A DNA stretch of 13,145 bases, taken from Bacteroidales bacterium. Its GTDB lineage: Bacteria; Bacteroidota; Bacteroidia; Bacteroidales; Bacteroidaceae. Numbering within the stretch: the first letter of the stretch is position 1; each line of letters begins with the position of its first letter. The translations under genes and the position numbers were made by a program. This document shows positions 6,783 through 13,059 of this stretch, piece by piece. Location: NCBI GenBank assembly GCA_004552155.1, contig SFPF01000054.1:1-13145 (forward strand), given 5' to 3'. Below the pieces are notes generated by a model, which did not search any database, was not told the origin of the DNA, and saw nothing but the letters and a program-made list of their open reading frames with translations.

Positions 6783-7222
6783 TTACTGCTCCTTGCGGGG
6801 CACTTCGAGTTTAACGCGTATCCAGAGTTCCTCGCCTTTCCTGTCGGCCTTTTCGTGGTGGTAAGAAACGTGGAGCATGTCCTGCGTCTCGAAGCGATAG
6901 AAAATCTTGTTGTCCTTGCCGATAAGCGTGGGGTCGGTGACAGAGCCGTTAATATGCTCCGTGTAGAGGCTATCGGAATTGATGGTATACGCTCCCTCGT
7001 TGGTCTTGATGCAGCAATGAGAAAGATGAAGAAATTGCCGTCGGGCTGGATTACTTTCCAAACGGGCAACTTGATAAAGCCGGGCTTGCCGCCATGGGCG
7101 TGCCCATCGTCTTGCTGAACTTGCTGCCAAAGGCCTACGAGCGGGTGGTTACTTGTCTGGGCAAGCAGGTGCGCAGCCATAAACAAGGCGGCGCACAGAG
7201 AAAGAAGTCTGTAAGTTTTCAT
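6783..7222 (-). pseudogene. DUF4488-like secreted protein, frameshifted
   Basis: ATG at 7222-7220 gives MKTYRLLSLCAALFMAAHLLAQ, a signal peptide (charged start, hydrophobic core, small residues before the likely cleavage site). The mature part begins SNHPLVGLWQQVQ and continues KPGFIKLPVWKVIQPDGNFFIFLIA, the pattern of lipocalin-like DUF4488 proteins of Bacteroidetes. After this the frame is lost near 7017; IKTNEGAYTINSDSLYTEH and LIGKDNKIFYRFETQDML, LHVSYHHEKADRKG and KLEVPRKEQ follow in another frame to the stop at 6785-6783. Perhaps 5-10 residues are missing at the join. The molecular role of the family is unknown; the protein would be periplasmic or surface-bound. Divergent from mnmE. Confidence 0.75.
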
Positions 7223-7253
7223 AATGTTCTTAAAAGTGCGATTTCTCGCCAAG

Positions 7254-7277
7254 CCAAAGCGAGTAAACTCTCTTTGG
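7254..7277. promoter_or_regulatory. inverted repeat in the DUF4488/mnmE divergent promoter region
   Basis: CCAAAGCGAGT-AA-ACTCTCTTTGG has 10 of 11 pairs matching. Outer arms CGATTTC (7239-7245) and GAAATCG (7292-7298) enclose it symmetrically, so the whole 60-base region could form a cruciform or hold a dimeric regulator. No clear TAnnTTTG box was found for either gene. Confidence 0.4.
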
Positions 7278-7337
7278 TCTTATGGCTTAACGAAATCGTT
7301 GGATTTAATGTGCAAATAAAACAAGGTCTTTTTTTAT

Positions 7338-8795
7338 ATGACAGACACCGCTTTTTATTACGAAGACACCATTTGCGCCCCCGCCACGCCCGCCGGCGGC
7401 GCTATTTCCGTGATACGCATCTCCGGGGCAAAGGCCATCGGAATAGCCGGCAGCCTCTTCACGCCGAAATCAGGGAAAAGCCTTGCGCAGCGTGCGGCAG
7501 GCACCGTGGCGTTCGGCGATATTTCAGACGCAGAGGGGGAGACGCTCGACGAAGTGCTGGTCACCCTCTTCCGCGCCCCGCACTCCTATACCGGCGAAGA
7601 CAGCGTGGAAATCTCCTGCCACGGCTCCGCCTATATCGTCTCGCGACTGCTGCAAAGCCTCATCGCCAAAGGCTGCCGCATGGCCCGTCCCGGCGAGTTC
7701 ACGCAGCGGGCCTTTCTCAACGGGAAAATGGACCTTAGCCGCGCCGAAGCCGTTGCCGACCTCATCGCCTCAACCTCTGCCGCCTCCCACCGAGTGGCAC
7801 TCAAGCAGATGCGCGGGCAATTCAGCGAAGAACTGGCCGCGCTGCGCGACAAATTGCTCCACCTCACCACGCTTCTCGAACTCGAACTCGACTTCTCCGA
7901 CCATGAGGACCTTGAATTTGCCGACCGCGCCCAACTTCAAGACATCACCGAAGAAATCCGCGCGAAACTTTCGCGCCTCGCCTCTTCATTCCGCCTCGGC
8001 AACGCCATCAAGAACGGCACGCCCGTAGCAATCGTTGGCGACACAAACGCCGGCAAATCCACCCTACTCAACACGCTTCTCGGAGAGGAGAAAGCCATCG
8101 TGAGCGACGTGCACGGCACCACGCGCGACGCGATTGAAGACACTGTGAACATTGGCGGCACGCTCTTCCGCTTCATCGACACGGCAGGCATCAGGCAATC
8201 TGACGACAAGGTGGAGCAAATCGGCATCAGCCGCACATTCAAAAAACTTGAAGAAGCGGAAATCGTGCTGTGGGTCATCGACAGCACAGATTGGCAAAAA
8301 TCCTTACGCCTCAAATCTGAAATCCTCCCCCTCTGCGCAGGCAAGTCCCTGCTGCTGCTGTTCAACAAATCCGACTTAATCGGCTTGAACGACCTGGCAC
8401 GCCCTACTGCCCCTAACGGCACAAACGTCCCGCAAGCCGCTGCGGCCATGCTTTCTGCCTTTGCCGACATTTCGGCCGAGCATCTTTTTATCACCGCGCA
8501 AGCCTCTTCTTCTTGCGCCCCCGTCGTTTCCTATTTGGAAAAAGCAGCGGCGCAAACTGCCACCGCCACGCAAAACGACATCATCATCACCAACGAGCGC
8601 CATTATGCCGCCATCCTCTCCGCCCTTGCCGACCTCGACCGCGTTTCGTCCGGCCTACGCGACGGCCTGCCCGGCGACCTTATTAGCCAAGACCTCCGCT
8701 CCGTGCTTTTCCACCTTGCAGAAATCACCGGCGGCGCCATCACCTCCGACGAAGTCCTCCATTCCGTCTTCAAAAGTTTTTGCATCGGAAAATAA
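7338..8795 (+). CDS. mnmE: mnmE, tRNA modification GTPase
   Basis: MnmE with MnmG installs the (carboxymethyl)aminomethyl group on U34 of tRNAs reading NNA/NNG codons. The 485-residue frame is complete. The N-terminal folate-binding domain starts DTICAPATPAGGAISVIRIS and includes PHSYTGEDSVEISCHG and RPGEFTQRAFLNGKMDLSRAEAVADL. The G domain is inserted in the helical domain: G1 is GDTNAGKS (234-241), the switch is DVHGTTRD, G3 is DTAG, and G4 is NKSD (343-346). The protein ends in the invariant FCIGK, whose Cys is needed for tRNA modification. It is the only gene of the core block besides the body of rsmE that is free of frame damage. Its last 113 bases contain the sequence that is repeated at the right end of the window, so its 3' end may have been supplied by an incoming element. 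Confidence 0.97.
   Translation: MTDTAFYYEDTICAPATPAGGAISVIRISGAKAIGIAGSLFTPKSGKSLAQRAAGTVAFGDISDAEGETLDEVLVTLFRAPHSYTGEDSVEISCHGSAYIVSRLLQSLIAKGCRMARPGEFTQRAFLNGKMDLSRAEAVADLIASTSAASHRVALKQMRGQFSEELAALRDKLLHLTTLLELELDFSDHEDLEFADRAQLQDITEEIRAKLSRLASSFRLGNAIKNGTPVAIVGDTNAGKSTLLNTLLGEEKAIVSDVHGTTRDAIEDTVNIGGTLFRFIDTAGIRQSDDKVEQIGISRTFKKLEEAEIVLWVIDSTDWQKSLRLKSEILPLCAGKSLLLLFNKSDLIGLNDLARPTAPNGTNVPQAAAAMLSAFADISAEHLFITAQASSSCAPVVSYLEKAAAQTATATQNDIIITNERHYAAILSALADLDRVSSGLRDGLPGDLISQDLRSVLFHLAEITGGAITSDEVLHSVFKSFCIGK
8683..8768 (+). repeat. left copy of the mnmE 3'-end direct repeat (att-like)
   Basis: These bases code for mnmE residues from ISQDL to HSV and recur at 13060-13145 with one difference (T at 8708, C at 13085). 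The distance between copies is 4377 bases. The copy at the right runs into the window edge, so the true repeat may be longer and may include the mnmE stop. Confidence 0.9.
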
Positions 8796-8860
8796 GAAAC
8801 TGCATGAATCGGTCATTGCAACAAAAATCATTCAATAATTATTTAAGTAAATATATCATT

Positions 8861-9055
8861 ATGACAACAACATGTATTGATACTATTAATCCCAAAGTGT
8901 TTTTTGCTGATGCAAAAGAAATATGGATAGCCGTTGCTCTATTACAAAAACACATTGCCAAACAATTGCTTTCAAATGCGAATATACAGGATACAAACCT
9001 TATTCATATAATTGTCGGTATAGACTTTAATGTAAGTAAAAATAGTATTTTTTGA
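8861..9055 (+). pseudogene. N-terminal remnant of a PLD-like (HKD) nuclease-family protein
   Basis: The frame MTTTCIDTINPKVFF, then ADAKEIWIAVALLQKHI and LIHIIVGIDF, resembles the first strand-helix-strand of phospholipase D-like proteins found in restriction and other defence loci, where FxxNAKEIWIAVAL is followed by a chain ending IIVGID. The rest of such a protein (several hundred residues with the HxK motifs) is absent: after IVGIDF come eight unrelated residues and TGA at 9053-9055. I therefore read it as a truncated gene joined to the next cassette near 9030. Sixty-four residues remain. The next gene starts two bases after its stop, so a small intact leader protein cannot be fully excluded. 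AT-rich, located 65 bases after mnmE. Confidence 0.5.
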
Positions 9056-9057
9056 TT

Positions 9058-9345
9058 ATGTCCTACTACACATTTGAGGCATGCAGAGTTTCCGGTGACG
9101 GCAATGCCATATTCCCCGCAGAGATTATCATTGATGATGAAGAAGAAGTATTGATTTACCGTAAGCCCAAACTCATTGGAGCCAAAGAAACAAGGGTGAA
9201 GTTTGGTGCCATTGGTAGCATAACAGTAGATAAGCATATCTTATTTGCTGACATCATCATTGAAACGCGCGGAGGACGTGAAATCGTGGCGCAAGGATTC
9301 ACCCGAGATGATGCCGATAGGATTAAACAACTTGTTGGAGAATAA
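9058..9345 (+). CDS. small bacterial PH-like domain protein (95 aa)
   Basis: The protein is made almost wholly of alternating strands ending in one helix: NAIFPAEIIIDDEEEVLIYR, a KETRVKFGAIGSITVD middle, ILFADIIIETRGGREIVAQGF, and the helix TRDDADRIKQLVGE. This is the pattern of single-domain bacterial PH-like proteins, which in known cases bind protein partners or membranes. There is no signal peptide or membrane helix, so it is cytoplasmic. It lies 14 bases upstream of the channel gene (ATG) in the same direction, so they are almost surely co-transcribed, and it may gate or anchor the channel; this is inference from position only. Confidence 0.65.
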   Translation: MSYYTFEACRVSGDGNAIFPAEIIIDDEEEVLIYRKPKLIGAKETRVKFGAIGSITVDKHILFADIIIETRGGREIVAQGFTRDDADRIKQLVGE

Positions 9346-9359
9346 TTAATGTGAGGAAT

Positions 9360-10910
9360 ATGAATATAAACTACCTGAATAGTTTTCATCTGTTCAAAAA
9401 GGCATTTATAAAAACACGCCGAGAAATTTTTGCCTCTTTGATTATCCTGTTTATTGTCACTATGGGCTTCACCATAGTAATGTGGATTGCAGAACATTTG
9501 AACGATAGCGATTACACCTTTTGGGAGGCAATAGTGTGGATTATCACAAAGTATGTGGAAGACCCAGCCGAAGTGACCTCGCCACCAGTAACGATGTTAG
9601 GGCAGTTTGTGGGCACGATGGTCGGTATACTAGGTATCGCTATCTTTGCCGTGCCAGCCGGTCTCATAGGCTCGGGATTGCTTGATGCTATGGAAGACGA
9701 CAAGCAGGAGAAGATTACGGCGAAAAACAGCATAAAACTCCATAAATGCTTTCGTCGTATATTGCAAAGCAATTCTTGGTTCTACAATGAGAAGAAGCTG
9801 AAAATAACTCTCAAGGCAGTTCCTCGCTACAGGTCGTTGGCCCAAGTACAGGTTAAGACTGGAATGACAAACGATGAGATCATAGCGGCCGTTAACAACT
9901 GCCCCGATATGAGGCTGATGAATATGGCTACTACAATGCGGAGCGAAGAGAAACCTCAGGATAGGTTGGTAATAGTGCACTTTCCCCTAAACAGAGAGTA
10001 TGGATGTTGTGTCGATCGCGGTTCTGATGTGACGATTGTTGCTCCCGTAGCTGTAACAGAACTAGGAACTGGCACTTTTGCCTTTAGTATGGCGGCCATG
10101 GGTGGCTTCAACTACGTGAGCAAGGAACTGGCACCCAATCCTGACGACCCGTTTGGATTTTACACTATGCAAAAGTCCAAACTGGCACTTATAGGTGATT
10201 ATGACGCAAAAGAGGACGTAGAATCACAAGCATTGCACTTTATGGATGACCTGAAGTGCCTTAAACAGAACAGTGAAAAGAATGGCAGACGGCATTGGTT
10301 CATCTTTATCATGGGAACCACCAAGTCTGTTGACTGTCAAGTACATTTCTGGCGACTCGCAACAGATACGAAGGGGCTGCTTAATCGACTTTCTGTGAAT
10401 GGCCTCGAATATGGAAGTACTGTCATGAGTGAAGAGGAAGACACGTTGCAGGCTATCTATAGTATGGCAAAGATGTCGCTTGAAGCTCACGAAGTCGTAG
10501 TGAAAGACAAGAATCAGCACGTTTGCGTATGTATGGACAATAACGACATTCTTAAGTCAGTAGGTCCTTCGAATATCATGTGTCGTATGGGAGGAGGAGT
10601 AGATTGCAATTCGCTTACGATACGAATCGGTTATGAAATACTTGCCTACCATAGCAGTCATCTGTTAATTGCCAAGGATTTGGCAGATGCGATTAAGGTG
10701 CATATTGAACCGGAAAGAAACATTCCCGAAGAGGCTATAAGATGTTTTATGGAAGAGGGCGAAGGGTATGCCGATGAGTTCTGTAAGATGGAGATTTTTG
10801 ATCAAAGCCCCAATAGACTAAGAAAGATGATAGAAAATGGAAAAAAGTATGCCAGGAAAAACTTTGAGCAATTTGATTTGGATGGGAATGTCGAGGAACG
10901 AAAGAAATAG
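9360..10910 (+). CDS. two-TM ion-channel-like protein with non-canonical filter and large cytoplasmic domain (516 aa)
   Basis: TM1 is at about 24-44, a pore helix at 54-62 (FWEAIVWII), and TM2 at 81-106 (GQFVGTMVGILGIAIFAVPAGLIGSG). This is the pore module of tetrameric cation channels (Ion_trans_2 fold), with TM2 matching the inner helix of voltage-gated K channels. The K-selective TVGYGD is replaced by TKYVEDP (63-69), which has a Lys, a Glu and an Asp where backbone carbonyls and Gly normally stand, so K selectivity is unlikely. Residues 115-516 are cytoplasmic; the segment DRGSDVTIVAPVAVTELGTG (219-238) and GGGVDCNSLTIRIGYEI (411-427) are striking, but I do not recognise the domain (no RCK/TrkA Rossmann motif). 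I chose ATG 9360, 2 bases after AGGA; GTG 9351 would add 3 residues. It could be a stress, signalling or defence effector; none is shown. Confidence 0.7.
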   Translation: MNINYLNSFHLFKKAFIKTRREIFASLIILFIVTMGFTIVMWIAEHLNDSDYTFWEAIVWIITKYVEDPAEVTSPPVTMLGQFVGTMVGILGIAIFAVPAGLIGSGLLDAMEDDKQEKITAKNSIKLHKCFRRILQSNSWFYNEKKLKITLKAVPRYRSLAQVQVKTGMTNDEIIAAVNNCPDMRLMNMATTMRSEEKPQDRLVIVHFPLNREYGCCVDRGSDVTIVAPVAVTELGTGTFAFSMAAMGGFNYVSKELAPNPDDPFGFYTMQKSKLALIGDYDAKEDVESQALHFMDDLKCLKQNSEKNGRRHWFIFIMGTTKSVDCQVHFWRLATDTKGLLNRLSVNGLEYGSTVMSEEEDTLQAIYSMAKMSLEAHEVVVKDKNQHVCVCMDNNDILKSVGPSNIMCRMGGGVDCNSLTIRIGYEILAYHSSHLLIAKDLADAIKVHIEPERNIPEEAIRCFMEEGEGYADEFCKMEIFDQSPNRLRKMIENGKKYARKNFEQFDLDGNVEERKK

Positions 10911-10914
10911 CTGA

Positions 10915-10959
10915 CGAGGATTTTTTTGAAAAAAACTTGCCTCGAAAATTGAATTTTCG
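10915..10959. terminator. palindromic sequence after the channel gene
   Basis: Five bases after the channel stop there is CGAGG, T7, G, A7, then CCTCG, an inverted repeat of the terminator type. It is followed by CGAAAATT-G-AATTTTCG (10943-10959), a perfect palindrome. Probably the end of the PH-channel operon. Confidence 0.45.
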
Positions 10960-11075
10960 GTCCGTGAAGTACAGCTTTATCTGATGCTGACTCTGTTTTG
11001 CGTAAGTGTTTTCTATTGCATATACATGATTATTCAGGAGATGATTAGGCGTAAAAATAGGCCTATGGGTCAAAA

Positions 11076-11101
11076 TGGGTGTTTTTCAAGAAAAACACCC
11101 A
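11076..11101. terminator. 11-bp perfect hairpin
   Basis: TGGGTGTTTTT (11076-11086), loop CAAG, and AAAAACACCCA (11091-11101). The sequence after it is only mildly T-rich. It marks the junction between AT-rich sequence and the GC-richer hydrolase remnant, so it may be a terminator or a recombination scar. Confidence 0.5.
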
Positions 11102-11111
11102 TTCGTCTTTC

Positions 11112-11313
11112 TATGGAGGGCAGCAAGGTATCAGAAGCAACATGGGATATGGCGTTGTCAAAGGAACGACTCTCCGAGGAAGCCAACAAAATGCGTGCCG
11201 AGGGCAATCATCTGCTGTTCACCCATCTTGCAGGCGGCAATCATCGCGCCACATGGTTCGTGGCCTACGGCATAGAGGGCGTGCAGGATTGGCTGTTTGA
11301 GCAACATAGATAA
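11112..11313 (+). pseudogene. C-terminal remnant of an alpha/beta hydrolase (predicted esterase/peptidase)
   Basis: The last ~65 residues look like the end of a predicted peptidase / phospholipase-carboxylesterase: an alternating helix with LSEEANKMRAEG, the strand HLLFTH, then GGNHRATWFVAYGIEGV and QDWLFEQHR. In this family the His of GGxH..TW is the catalytic His, and the chain ends in a helix WLFxQ. No Ser nucleophile region (GxSxGG) is present upstream; the open frame runs back only into unrelated AT-rich sequence with a hairpin. Its codon use resembles the core genes, unlike the flanking channel gene. Most likely the 3' end of a deleted gene. Confidence 0.55.
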
Positions 11314-11321
11314 ACAAGCAT

Positions 11322-11343
11322 CCCCCTTTTTTTCAAGAGGGGG
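11322..11343. terminator. weak hairpin after the hydrolase remnant
   Basis: CCCCCT (11322-11327) and AGGGGG (11338-11343) can pair across a T-rich loop; it is followed by a few A. It may be the terminator of the lost hydrolase gene. Confidence 0.3.
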
Positions 11344-11398
11344 GAAAACAACAATCTTAAAAATTGACTTCTTGACACGACTAATCTATGTCAAATTA

Positions 11399-11501
11399 CA
11401 TCCGAAAGGATTTAATTTGCTAAGATTGGTCGTTTTTATATTCGAAATGATGTAATTTCGATGTTTATTAGTAATTTTGCATTCGAAAGGATATAATTTT
11501 G
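11399..11501 (+). promoter_or_regulatory. three operator-like repeats with -7 boxes upstream of hipB
   Basis: Three 20-base units with consensus CATTCGAAAGGATATAATTT start at 11399, 11439 and 11480, thus at intervals of 40 and 41 bases (about four helical turns). The first contains the dyad ATCC-GAAA-GGAT. TAATTTTG boxes matching TAnnTTTG lie at 11472-11479 and 11494-11501; the second overlaps the third unit, so a repressor bound there would block the promoter. The likely repressor is HipB with its partners, since HipB antitoxins repress their own operon; this is inference. Confidence 0.65.
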
Positions 11502-11529
11502 CATTCCTTACTATAAAAGCAAAATTTCT

Positions 11530-11742
11530 ATGGAAAGAACGCAATTATCACAGACGGTTAAGGGGCTCCGCAAGGAGTTCGGCATGACGCAGGAGGAACT
11601 CGCCATGAAGTCGGGCGTGGGCCTTAACTTCGTGCGCAATCTTGAGCAAGGCAAACCTACCCTACGCATGGACAAGGTGAATCAATTGCTCGACTTGTTC
11701 AACTACACGTTGGTGGCAGCACCACGATTTAACGAGGAATAA
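11530..11742 (+). CDS. hipB: HipB-type antitoxin, XRE helix-turn-helix (70 aa)
   Basis: A short Cro/CI-type DNA-binding protein: helices 1-3 are LSQTVKGLRKEFGMTQEELA followed by MKSGVGLNFVRNLEQGK, with the recognition helix VGLNFVRNLEQG, and a dimerisation end TLRMDKVNQLLDLFNYTLV as in HipB of E. coli and the y4mF family. It starts at ATG 11530, 28 bases after the proximal -7 box, and stops 5 bases before the next gene. Expected role: repress the operon at the repeats at 11399-11501 and take part in holding the kinase toxin inactive. In tripartite systems the small second protein, not HipB, is the main antitoxin. Confidence 0.9.
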   Translation: MERTQLSQTVKGLRKEFGMTQEELAMKSGVGLNFVRNLEQGKPTLRMDKVNQLLDLFNYTLVAAPRFNEE

Positions 11743-11747
11743 TCATT

Positions 11748-12074
11748 ATGCGACAAGCCAAGATATACAGAAAAGAAATGTTGGCAGGTATGCTGACGGA
11801 AGACGGGGGCAACTATACGTTCATCTACGATAGTGCCTACCTCGCCTCCCCATCGCCAGTAGCCATTTCTCTCACCCTTCCATTACAGAAGGAGGCATAC
11901 AGAAGTCCTGTATTGTTTCCCTTCTTCGACGGATTGATTCCCGAGGGGTGGTTGCTTGATGTTGCCTTGCGCAATACGGACATCAGCGTGCTTGACCGAA
12001 TGTCGCTTCTGTTATTGTGTTGCAAGGAGTGCATCGGCAGCGTGAGTGTACAGGAAGTAAATGGCACTTTGTAA
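11748..12074 (+). CDS. HipS-like protein, HipA N-terminal subdomain 1 as a separate gene (108 aa)
   Basis: This is the couple_hipA domain standing alone: KIYRKEMLAGMLTEDGGNYTFIY, SPSPVAISLTLPLQKEAYRS, LFPFFDGLIPEGWLLDVALR and a last helix ISVLDRMSLLLLCCKECIGSVSV. The FxxGLxPEGW motif is typical. It begins 5 bases after hipB and ends 14 bases before the kinase gene. In HipBST of enteropathogenic E. coli the equivalent HipS neutralises the HipT kinase. Order and size here fit the same scheme. It is not a broken hipA: both halves have clean starts and stops and the split lies at a domain border. Confidence 0.85.
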   Translation: MRQAKIYRKEMLAGMLTEDGGNYTFIYDSAYLASPSPVAISLTLPLQKEAYRSPVLFPFFDGLIPEGWLLDVALRNTDISVLDRMSLLLLCCKECIGSVSVQEVNGTL

Positions 12075-12088
12075 ATGGTAAATTGTCA

Positions 12089-13027
12089 ATGAATAGGTGT
12101 TTTTATTGTTATAAGGAGTTGGGGGAAGGTCATAAGGACTTTCATCCTAACTGTGCCCGTAAGTTCTTCGGTACTGCGGATGCGCCATTGCTGGAGTATA
12201 GGCGAGAAGATCTCGATGCGCTGGCTGCACAGGTAATACAAGCGCAAACGTCTCTTACAGGAGTTCAGCCAAAGCTGTCATTGAATCTTCATAAGCATGA
12301 AGGCTCCAACCGACTCACCATCGTAGGACTTTGGGGAGATTTCATCTTTAAACCACAAACCGATACTTATCCAGAACTGCCCGAGAACGAAGACCTCACA
12401 ATGCACATGGCAGAGGTTGCACGCATAAAGGTGGTACCGCACTCGCTTATCCGACTGGCAGATAATACCCTCGGCTACATCACACACCGCATCGACCGCA
12501 CGAAGAAAGGTGAGAAGATTGACATGGAGGACCTATGCCAACTGACGCTTCATCCCACGGAGTACAAATACAAGAGTTCGTGCGAACAGATTGCCAAGAC
12601 GATTGTCGCTTATAGTTCTATGCCTAAGCTTGACCTCGTGAATTTCATGCAGGTATTGCTATTCTCTTTCATCACCGGCAACAACGACATGCACCTAAAG
12701 AACTTCTCGCTTTACCGTCCGAAGAAACTTTATCAGTTGACTCCGGCTTACGACCTGCTGAATGTTGCCATCGTTAATCCGAAAGACAAGGAAGAGTTAG
12801 CACTAACGCTGAATGGAAAGAAGTCGCGTCTGAAACTTTCCGATTTCCTCAAAGCTTCGGCTACGATGGGCATAGAGGAAAACGTGACCATGCAGTTGAT
12901 TGCAAGTATGAAGAACGCTCTCCCTGCATGGGTGGAACTGATAAACAATTCGTTCCTCAGCAAAGATATGAAAGAAGCATACTTGGAACTTATCGATAAA
13001 AGAATTAAAGCTTTATCGAATGATTGA
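12089..13027 (+). CDS. HipT/HipA-type Ser/Thr kinase toxin with N-terminal zinc-finger-like segment (312 aa)
   Basis: The HipA kinase core is complete: the Gly-rich-like loop region TSLTGVQPKLSL (54-65), the ATP Lys in FIFKP (K88), NEDLTMHMAE, GYITHRIDR, the catalytic loop GNNDMHLKNF with D200 and N205, and the Mg-binding D222 in PAYDLLNV. D200 to D222 matches the D309-D332 spacing of E. coli HipA. The first 27 residues contain C4, C7, H19 and C22 (CFYC...FHPNC), a zinc-binding pattern often seen on Bacteroidetes HipA proteins and absent from E. coli HipA. Known relatives phosphorylate aminoacyl-tRNA synthetases (GltX for HipA, TrpS for HipT) and halt growth; the target here is unknown. Start at ATG 12089; an upstream alternative would read through the hipS 3' end. 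Confidence 0.88.
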   Translation: MNRCFYCYKELGEGHKDFHPNCARKFFGTADAPLLEYRREDLDALAAQVIQAQTSLTGVQPKLSLNLHKHEGSNRLTIVGLWGDFIFKPQTDTYPELPENEDLTMHMAEVARIKVVPHSLIRLADNTLGYITHRIDRTKKGEKIDMEDLCQLTLHPTEYKYKSSCEQIAKTIVAYSSMPKLDLVNFMQVLLFSFITGNNDMHLKNFSLYRPKKLYQLTPAYDLLNVAIVNPKDKEELALTLNGKKSRLKLSDFLKASATMGIEENVTMQLIASMKNALPAWVELINNSFLSKDMKEAYLELIDKRIKALSND

Positions 13028-13028
13028 A

Positions 13029-13051
13029 GGTGGGTTCTATAAATTCCCACC
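13029..13051 (+). terminator. hairpin after hipT
   Basis: GGTGGG (13029-13034) pairs with CCCACC (13046-13051). It is directly after the kinase stop, but there is no strong T run behind it. It ends 8 bases before the second mnmE copy. Confidence 0.45.
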
Positions 13052-13059
13052 GTAAACAT

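Noticed and set aside
11748..13027. A frameshifted single hipA
   Set aside because: The two halves have proper starts and stops 14 bases apart and the split is at the domain border, as in known HipS/HipT pairs.
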